Made by a program: the position numbers and the translations under genes
From: an uncultured Fidelibacterota bacterium
Lineage (GTDB): Bacteria; Fidelibacterota; Marinisomatia; Marinisomatales; TCS55
NCBI GenBank assembly: GCA_913041075.1
Contig: CAJWGZ010000070.1
Coordinates: 1-5,404, forward strand
Direction: 5' to 3'
DNA: 5,404 nucleotides
Part shown: one piece after another, positions 1 to 5,404 of the stretch
How positions within the stretch are numbered: position 1 is the stretch's first letter
Layout of the letters: every line of letters begins with the position of its first letter
The notes under the pieces: model-generated
What the model was told of the DNA's origin: nothing
Seen by the model: the letters and a program-made list of their open reading frames with translations, nothing else
Database searches by the model: none

Positions 1-1464
1 CAAGCTACCAAGGATGCGGGTAAAATCGCTGGACTTAATGTAAGAAGAATTATCAATGAACCAACAGCGGCAGCACTTGCCTATGGACTTGATAAGAAAA
101 AAGACGAAAAAATTGCAGTCTTTGATTTAGGAGGAGGTACCTTTGATATTTCTATACTTGAACTGGGTGATGGTGTTTTTGAAGTAAAATCTACCAATGG
201 TGATACCCATTTAGGCGGAGATGATTTTGATCAAAAGGTCTTGAACTGGATTGCTGATGAATTTAAAGCTAGTGATGGTATTAATTTGAAGAAAGATCCG
301 ATGGCCTTGCAAAGGTTAAAAGAAGCTGCGGAAGCTGCCAAAAAGGAATTATCAAGTTCTAAGCAGACTGAAATAAATCTCCCATTTATTACTGCAGACG
401 CATCGGGGCCTAAACATCTTAATTTGACCCTTACACGAGCAAAATTTGAAGAGTTAGTGTCAGATTTAGTGGAAAGAACAATTGCTCCTTGTAAGCAAGC
501 GATTAAGGATGCTGGTCTAAAAGCATCAGAAATTGATGAAGTTATTTTAGTGGGTGGCTCAACTAGAATACCAAAAATTCAAGAGAAAGTGAAAGATATT
601 TTTGGTAAAGAATCGAATAAAAGTGTTAATCCAGACGAGGTAGTTGCACTAGGTGCATCTATTCAAGGTGGTGTCTTAGCAGGTGAAGTAGATGATATTC
701 TTTTACTTGATGTTACTCCTTTATCACTTGGTATTGAGACGCTAGGTTCAGTGGCCACGAAATTGATTGAAAGGAATACTACCATTCCGACAAAAAAATC
801 GCAGATATTCAGTACTGCTGCGGATAATCAGACCACGGTTGAGATTCATGTATTACAGGGAGAGCGTGAGATGGCTGTAGATAATAAAACAATCGGTCGT
901 TTCCATCTTGATGGTATTCCACCCGCGCCACGGGGTGTGCCGCAAATAGAAGTAACGTTTGATATTGATGCTAATGGAATTCTAAATGTAGGTGCCAAAG
1001 ATAAAGCTACGGGAAAAGAACAAAGTATCCGCATCGAAGCGTCAAGTGGATTAAGTGATTCAGAGGTTGATAAAATGGTAAATGATGCCAAGAAACATGA
1101 AGAAGAGGATAAAGATAAACGCGAATTAATAGATTTACATAACCAGGCTGAACAATTGGTTTACCAGACAGAAAAAAATATCAAAGAATTTGATGATAAG
1201 TTAAATGATGATGACAAAAAGAAATTATCTGATGCGGTCGAACAATTGAAAAAGGTAAATAGTGGTTCAAGTAAAAGTGATATTCAATCCTCAATTGACT
1301 CTTTAAACACTGTTTGGAGTGAGCTAGCAACAAAATTATATGATGAAACAAAAGCAACTCCTGGTGATGATCAAAATGAAGATGAAAAAAGCAAAGGAAG
1401 AGGTAAGTCCAAGGTAAAAGAGGAGGGTGAAATTGAAGATGCGGATTTTGAAGTAGTGGACTAA
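1..1464 (+). CDS. dnaK: Molecular chaperone DnaK (Hsp70), 5'-truncated by window edge
   Basis: ATP-driven cytoplasmic Hsp70 chaperone, which in the family works with DnaJ and GrpE. The reading frame is open from base 1, giving 487 residues plus a TAA stop. Aligned from memory to E. coli DnaK, the first Gln matches about residue 152, so some 150 N-terminal residues lie upstream and the full protein would be near the usual 638. Visible parts (window residues): the IINEPTAAALAYG motif with Glu20 (E. coli E171); the second phosphate loop DLGGGTFD at 42-49 with Thr47 (E. coli T199); HLGGDDFD; VILVGGSTRIP; the interdomain linker LLLD at 234-237; the beta substrate-binding domain to about 346, keeping Ala273 and Val280 (E. 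coli A429, V436) but with Leu248 where E. coli has Met404; then the helical lid and a charged tail ending DADFEVVD. No frameshift is seen. The TTG at 241 is an internal Leu codon, not a start. The identity is near certain. Confidence 0.98.
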   Translation, partial: QATKDAGKIAGLNVRRIINEPTAAALAYGLDKKKDEKIAVFDLGGGTFDISILELGDGVFEVKSTNGDTHLGGDDFDQKVLNWIADEFKASDGINLKKDPMALQRLKEAAEAAKKELSSSKQTEINLPFITADASGPKHLNLTLTRAKFEELVSDLVERTIAPCKQAIKDAGLKASEIDEVILVGGSTRIPKIQEKVKDIFGKESNKSVNPDEVVALGASIQGGVLAGEVDDILLLDVTPLSLGIETLGSVATKLIERNTTIPTKKSQIFSTAADNQTTVEIHVLQGEREMAVDNKTIGRFHLDGIPPAPRGVPQIEVTFDIDANGILNVGAKDKATGKEQSIRIEASSGLSDSEVDKMVNDAKKHEEEDKDKRELIDLHNQAEQLVYQTEKNIKEFDDKLNDDDKKKLSDAVEQLKKVNSGSSKSDIQSSIDSLNTVWSELATKLYDETKATPGDDQNEDEKSKGRGKSKVKEEGEIEDADFEVVD

Positions 1465-1484
1465 ACTACATTAAAAGCCAGATT

Positions 1485-1518
1485 AAAAAGCGTCTACCTA
1501 GACGCTTTTTTTGTTTTT
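1485..1518 (+). terminator. Rho-independent terminator after dnaK
   Basis: A perfect 11-bp inverted repeat, AAAAAGCGTCT (1485-1495) and AGACGCTTTTT (1500-1510), encloses the 4-base loop ACCT. It is followed by a T-rich run that continues to 1518, broken only by G1513. It starts 20 bases after the dnaK stop, the usual position for an intrinsic terminator. The A-run on the left arm gives a short T-run on the opposite strand, so some activity in the reverse direction is possible. It implies that the downstream gene is mostly transcribed from its own promoter. Confidence 0.93.
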
Positions 1519-1541
1519 GGAACAGGACGCATGTATATTCG
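1510..1541 (+). promoter_or_regulatory. Possible promoter of the tamB-like gene
   Basis: The spacer between the terminator and the ATG at 1568 must hold a promoter if the terminator is efficient. Two readings share the same downstream box. The first is a Bacteroidota-type pair, TTTG (1510-1513), 20 bases, then TATATTCG (1534-1541), one mismatch from TAnnTTTG. The second is a sigma70-type pair, TTGTTT (1511-1516), 17 bases, then TATATT (1534-1539). Either would start transcription about 20 bases before the ATG, giving a very short leader. The upstream box lies inside the terminator T-run, and AT-rich DNA yields such matches by chance, so this is tentative. Confidence 0.3.
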
Positions 1542-1567
1542 TTAGCTTAGTATATATACGAAATATA

Positions 1568-4500
1568 ATGAAATTACTGAAAACTCTTATATTGACCTTC
1601 GTAATTCTGTTTAGCATAACAGTACTGGTTTTATTAACACCATCTTTATGGAAAGAGTTAATTGAATATCGAATAAATGACCAATTAACAAAGAGGGGTA
1701 ACTGGGAAATATCTTTTGATAAAGTTAGCGGTCATTTACTTGCCAATGTTTCCATACAATCCTTGAAATTGACCAATCTTAATAAATCAAGTATTTTTAT
1801 TTCGAATGTTGATCTTCGTTTAAATATGATGGAATCATTGTTTGGATATCCAAGTTTCAAATACATGAAACTAAAAGAAGTTACCACCACCCTTTTCCAA
1901 TCAAAAAAATCATCCGATTTAAGATCAGATCCCTTTGATTTAAAGGAAATCCTAGAACAAAAGTTTACTGTTGATCGCCTTCAATTCGATGGTAGGGTTA
2001 CAATTCCTGAGTTAACAATACTTAAGGACTTCTTATTTCAATTTGATGGGCGTTTTGATCTTGATATGAATTCACTCGACCTTGATGTCAATGAATTATA
2101 TTTTGCAATGGAAGAAACAGGATTTGATATGCGGTTGGAAAAATCTCGAATATCATTATATCCAGCAAAACTAGTGTGCGAAAATATAAATGGAACGATT
2201 GACTCATTGGGCGTTAGAGGAAAATTCAGTTATAACTGGTTAGATGATAAAGACATGAGAATTGATGTTTTTCTTGACCAATATCAAATCCCAAAAACAT
2301 TTTTTGATAAATTACCTCTTCAACCAAAACTATCAGCCTTAGAGACAGAAATTCATATCAAGTCTGATTTAAAAACCTTCGAAGGGAATATTACGCTAAC
2401 GAATGATTTAGGCTTACATACCGCTGGTAATATTTCTTTATCAAATTTTGATGATTTCTTTTCTTTAGATCAGGTGAAATTAGAGGGCGAGGATGCCAGC
2501 TTGTCAATGAATGGTATTTATCAAAAAGATGGTCATTTTAATGCCTCAATACAGCTAACTGATTTTGATCTAAATAAATGGATTATAGATGATCTTCCGA
2601 CTGACTTGAATGGTCTTGTAGCAATTGAGGGCACTGTAGAAGAAAGTAAATTGGAGCATATTACACTTACGATGGAATTGTTAGAAACAAAGCTGTATAA
2701 GGATCGGGATATATCAGTATCAGGTACAGTTGATTATGTGAACGAGTTATTAAATATTGAGGAACTGCTGGAATTATCAATTGGAAATAGTAGAGTAATA
2801 GTCACCGGAACCAGTGACTTTAAAAATGAAGTCTATAACTTGGATTTAGACCTCGATAACGCTGATGTTTTCATTATAAACAATTTTTGGTCAGATAGTC
2901 TTGAAAATGGTAAAGCGACGGGTAGTCTTTTTGTATCTGGTCCTTTTAATAACCCTAATCTGAGTGCTGAACTTGTACTAAGAAATATAAGCTATAAGAA
3001 TTTTAATTTAGAAAGCTTTGAATTCTTTGGGAGTTTGAATAGTTCAGATCAATATACTACCGGAGATTGCCAATTGCGCATTGGATCAGGTACATGGAAT
3101 GAACAATCTTTTGAAAGTGGTGTTGTTGACTTATCATATACACAAGATGGTTTAGAGATTCAGAGTGCAGAATTCAAAAATAACAATGATTTTTTTCAAT
3201 TGTCCGGGTTTTTGAAAAATGATGGCAATGGTGTATTTGATCGTCTTCAGATTGCCACAAATCAGCAATATTTAATCAATACTAAACCAGTTGAATTCAC
3301 CCTGGGTGAAGGAGTGGATTTACTTGAGTTGGATTGGGGGAAAAATGAATTGACTTTGAAGCCTTTTGAATTTCATGTAAATGATGGGATCCTCTCCGGT
3401 TTCTTAACACTTACAGATGAAATAGATGGTTTATTGAAAATATCAAATATAGGTACAGACATACTAGATTTTTTAATTCCTGATGAATGGATCAAAATCC
3501 AAGGTCAGGTATTTGGCGAATTGTCTGTTACATCAAGGGAACATTCTTTGGATTACTCAATAGATTTAGCGATAAAGAATGGTGAGATTTCTGCTCAACC
3601 ATTTGATGAATTAAACATATCAACCTTCTATCGTGATTCAATTTTACATATTGAAGAAATTACATTGATCCATGGGGATAAAACCGGTATTCAGGTTGCT
3701 GGCGTAGTGCCACAACATTTCGAAGAATCCAATCCAATTGAAATAGACGCTATGATCAACATGAAAAAGGTGGATATTTCAATTTTTACTCAATTTATCC
3801 CTGACTGGTTCGCATTAGATGGTGTGGTAAGCGGGGAGCTGAATTTTGGTGGTCTTCCAAATAAAACTAAATTTAATTTTGACCTGTCTATAGATGATGG
3901 TGTATTTGAGGGGTTGGAACTAGGGCATGTTACAGGAATGGGGCTTTACGATTCAAGACGTTTATATTTTAACCAATTTTCCGCGATAAGGGGGAAAGAC
4001 CACGCTATTGCAGGTGTAGCTTATTTACCCTTGGATTTAAACTTTAATTCAGAGAATCTAGGAGAAATGTTTATGGCCGATTCGATGTGGGTTGATGTTA
4101 GTGGTGATTTCAACCATCTCGAATTCCTTTCTGAATATTTAATTGATGTAGACTCTTTACCGGGGAATCATAATGTTTCCTTACAAATTGCTGGAACACC
4201 TGATAAACTTGTCAGGAACGGGGAAATATCAATCAAAGATGGTTCTATTTACACGATTTTATTAGATGAACCAATAAAAGGTGTTAATGGTAAAGGTATA
4301 CTAGTTAATAATTTGCTATCAATTGAAAATCTTGTTGGTGCTGCGACAATTAAACCGGAAAATTATAAAGCAAATATTTTTGTTGATGGAAACATAAATA
4401 TGACAAAGTTCTTCGAGCCCTACTATGATCTCAATGCTAAAGGAAATAATGTATTTTTCAAAACCTTATTAGGCGATATTGAAGGTATGGTTAATATTGA

Positions 4501-5377
4501 TGTACGTATTAGTGGAAGAGATACAATTACAATAGCTGGTGGAATAGAAGCTATTGATGCTGTTATGTATCAAGAGTTTGAGGTTAATACGTTACCTACT
4601 GCGGAACTCGATCCTAGCAATACAATTATCAACTACAAATTAAATTTCCCAATCACTGGTAAATTTGTTTTAAGAAATAGTCAAATCGATGCACAATTAG
4701 GTGGTGAGTTGAGTATATCCATGTTTGGGGACCAAAGCGCGGATTACTCTGGTGAACTATTCGTTAGGGAAGGAAAATTTTATTACTATGGTGATATATT
4801 CAACATCACAAATGGATATTTGGCTTTTGATACCAAAGGATTTAATCCATATTTAGATTTATCTGCATTTACTACAATAAAAGAGGAAAACATCACCATT
4901 ACTCTTGTTGGACCATTGGATAATCCAAAATTGGGTTTAGAATCCTCTAGTGGTTTTTCGGAAAGTGATATACTTGAATTACTAACTATAAGGAGCCGTT
5001 TCGAAGATCAAGAGATTAGTTCGGCAGGTCTTGGCAGTCAGGCTCAGTCAATATTTGTAGCCTATTTAGAAAAGGAACTGGAAAGAAATTTTTTGCAAAT
5101 CAGTGGGCTTGGAAGATTAGGTATAATAGAGGATGTGAGTATATCTGGTGCTTCCGCTTTGATTGACCCCACAGGTTCTGATGATTTAGTAATTAAGGCT
5201 CAGGTCTCAAGGAATCTATCATTGAACTATTCGTACAAACGGTCATTCTCATTAGTGAACCCAGACCATAATCAGGTTGGTGTTGAACTCAAATTAAATC
5301 CTTACTTTTCCCTTATTGGAAATGTTGATGAATTGGGTAATATGCACGTAAAATACCGCCTGCGTTATTCTTACTAG
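1568..5377 (+). CDS. tamB: TamB/AsmA-like translocation and assembly module protein
   Basis: A 1269-residue envelope protein, close to the length of E. coli TamB. In that family a single N-terminal anchor holds the protein in the inner membrane. The beta-rich body spans the periplasm as a hydrophobic groove, linked to phospholipid transport to the outer membrane and to assembly of some outer-membrane proteins with a TamA/BamA-type partner. Seen here: a Lys start then a hydrophobic segment at about 7-24; an AsmA-like N-terminus with VSGHLLANVSIQSLKL; a long run of alternating polar/hydrophobic strands with no catalytic motif; and a C-terminal TamB (DUF490) domain over roughly the last 300 residues. 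That domain includes REGKFYYYGDIFNITNGYLAF (Gly1069 to about 1087), the GPLDNPKLGLES turn near 1119, GFSESDILELL near 1130-1139, and a final aromatic strand ending in Tyr1269. ATG 1568 was chosen because it places the membrane anchor at the N-terminus; the frame extends back to a TTG at 1511, but that lies in the terminator. No Shine-Dalgarno sequence precedes it. The family call is firm; the exact cargo is not known. Confidence 0.93.
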   Translation: MKLLKTLILTFVILFSITVLVLLTPSLWKELIEYRINDQLTKRGNWEISFDKVSGHLLANVSIQSLKLTNLNKSSIFISNVDLRLNMMESLFGYPSFKYMKLKEVTTTLFQSKKSSDLRSDPFDLKEILEQKFTVDRLQFDGRVTIPELTILKDFLFQFDGRFDLDMNSLDLDVNELYFAMEETGFDMRLEKSRISLYPAKLVCENINGTIDSLGVRGKFSYNWLDDKDMRIDVFLDQYQIPKTFFDKLPLQPKLSALETEIHIKSDLKTFEGNITLTNDLGLHTAGNISLSNFDDFFSLDQVKLEGEDASLSMNGIYQKDGHFNASIQLTDFDLNKWIIDDLPTDLNGLVAIEGTVEESKLEHITLTMELLETKLYKDRDISVSGTVDYVNELLNIEELLELSIGNSRVIVTGTSDFKNEVYNLDLDLDNADVFIINNFWSDSLENGKATGSLFVSGPFNNPNLSAELVLRNISYKNFNLESFEFFGSLNSSDQYTTGDCQLRIGSGTWNEQSFESGVVDLSYTQDGLEIQSAEFKNNNDFFQLSGFLKNDGNGVFDRLQIATNQQYLINTKPVEFTLGEGVDLLELDWGKNELTLKPFEFHVNDGILSGFLTLTDEIDGLLKISNIGTDILDFLIPDEWIKIQGQVFGELSVTSREHSLDYSIDLAIKNGEISAQPFDELNISTFYRDSILHIEEITLIHGDKTGIQVAGVVPQHFEESNPIEIDAMINMKKVDISIFTQFIPDWFALDGVVSGELNFGGLPNKTKFNFDLSIDDGVFEGLELGHVTGMGLYDSRRLYFNQFSAIRGKDHAIAGVAYLPLDLNFNSENLGEMFMADSMWVDVSGDFNHLEFLSEYLIDVDSLPGNHNVSLQIAGTPDKLVRNGEISIKDGSIYTILLDEPIKGVNGKGILVNNLLSIENLVGAATIKPENYKANIFVDGNINMTKFFEPYYDLNAKGNNVFFKTLLGDIEGMVNIDVRISGRDTITIAGGIEAIDAVMYQEFEVNTLPTAELDPSNTIINYKLNFPITGKFVLRNSQIDAQLGGELSISMFGDQSADYSGELFVREGKFYYYGDIFNITNGYLAFDTKGFNPYLDLSAFTTIKEENITITLVGPLDNPKLGLESSSGFSESDILELLTIRSRFEDQEISSAGLGSQAQSIFVAYLEKELERNFLQISGLGRLGIIEDVSISGASALIDPTGSDDLVIKAQVSRNLSLNYSYKRSFSLVNPDHNQVGVELKLNPYFSLIGNVDELGNMHVKYRLRYSY

Positions 5378-5404
5378 ATAGTAATACCAAAATGAAATAC
5401 TGTT
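5378..5404 (+). other. Tail of window with possible start of a further gene
   Basis: These 27 bases follow the tamB-like stop. They hold no hairpin or T-run, so no terminator is visible inside the window. An ATG at 5392-5394, 14 bases after the stop, opens the codons Met-Lys-Tyr-Cys before the window ends. The close spacing would suit a co-transcribed next gene, but four codons without a ribosome binding site cannot establish one. Confidence 0.2.

Noticed and set aside
241..243. TTG as a start codon for a shorter 407-residue protein.
   Set aside because: The frame is open back to base 1 and the upstream codons encode conserved Hsp70 motifs, so this is an internal Leu codon of dnaK.
846..1091. 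An 81-codon open frame on the minus strand inside dnaK.
   Set aside because: It lies entirely opposite conserved dnaK codons, its translation has no recognisable domain, and antisense open frames over dnaK are a well-known artefact of its codon pattern.
1531..1545. A four-codon upstream open frame (ATG TAT ATT CGT TAG) in the leader.
   Set aside because: It is too short to distinguish from chance, has no ribosome binding site, and overlaps the likely promoter box, so it may not even be transcribed.
1535..1566. An imperfect inverted repeat, ATATTCG and CGAAATAT, flanking the spacer before ATG 1568, considered as an operator.
   Set aside because: The arms are short, AT-rich and contain a bulge; such matches are expected by chance in this composition.
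1511..1567. A 19-residue N-terminal extension of the TamB-like protein starting at TTG 1511.
   Set aside because: That TTG sits in the T-run of the terminator, and the extension would put residues without family likeness ahead of the membrane anchor. ATG 1568 gives a normal Lys-plus-hydrophobic N-terminus.
1568..5377. The long beta-rich protein as an adhesin, a surface-layer protein or a new filament.
   Set aside because: The N-terminal anchor, the AsmA-like start, the C-terminal TamB domain motifs and the length together fit the TamB family much better, and no cleavable signal peptide or sorting signal is seen.

Overview
The window is about 5.4 kb of AT-rich bacterial chromosome carrying two plus-strand genes back to back. 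The first is the 3' three-quarters of dnaK (Hsp70 chaperone), whose 5' end lies upstream of the window. The second is a complete gene for a 1269-residue TamB/AsmA-like envelope protein. A strong intrinsic terminator sits between them, and only 27 bases follow the second stop codon.

The organism looks like a didermic bacterium of the broad FCB group (Bacteroidota/Balneolota/Marinimicrobia-like). The grounds are the AT-rich composition, DnaK wording typical of that group (for example a Cys in the TIAPCKQA segment and the long conserved LPFITADASGPKH block), a TamB protein (which implies an outer membrane), and the lack of a Shine-Dalgarno sequence before the second gene. This placement is inferred from remembered family patterns, not from a search, and the phylum is not certain.

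Layout: 1-1464 partial dnaK; 1485-1518 rho-independent terminator; 1510-1541 possible promoter overlapping the terminator T-tract; 1568-5377 tamB-like gene; 5378-5404 a short tail with a possible start codon of a further gene. There is no gene-free stretch over 300 bases, and I saw no RNA gene, insertion sequence, CRISPR array or attachment site.

The two genes act in different compartments: DnaK folds proteins in the cytoplasm, while TamB-like proteins span the periplasm and serve outer-membrane lipid supply and/or assembly. The terminator argues that they are separate transcription units. I find no convincing new biological system here. The points worth a second look are the ~100-residue periodic architecture and aromatic-ended C-terminus of the TamB-like protein, the terminator/promoter overlap, and the highly charged EVVD-ending tail of DnaK.
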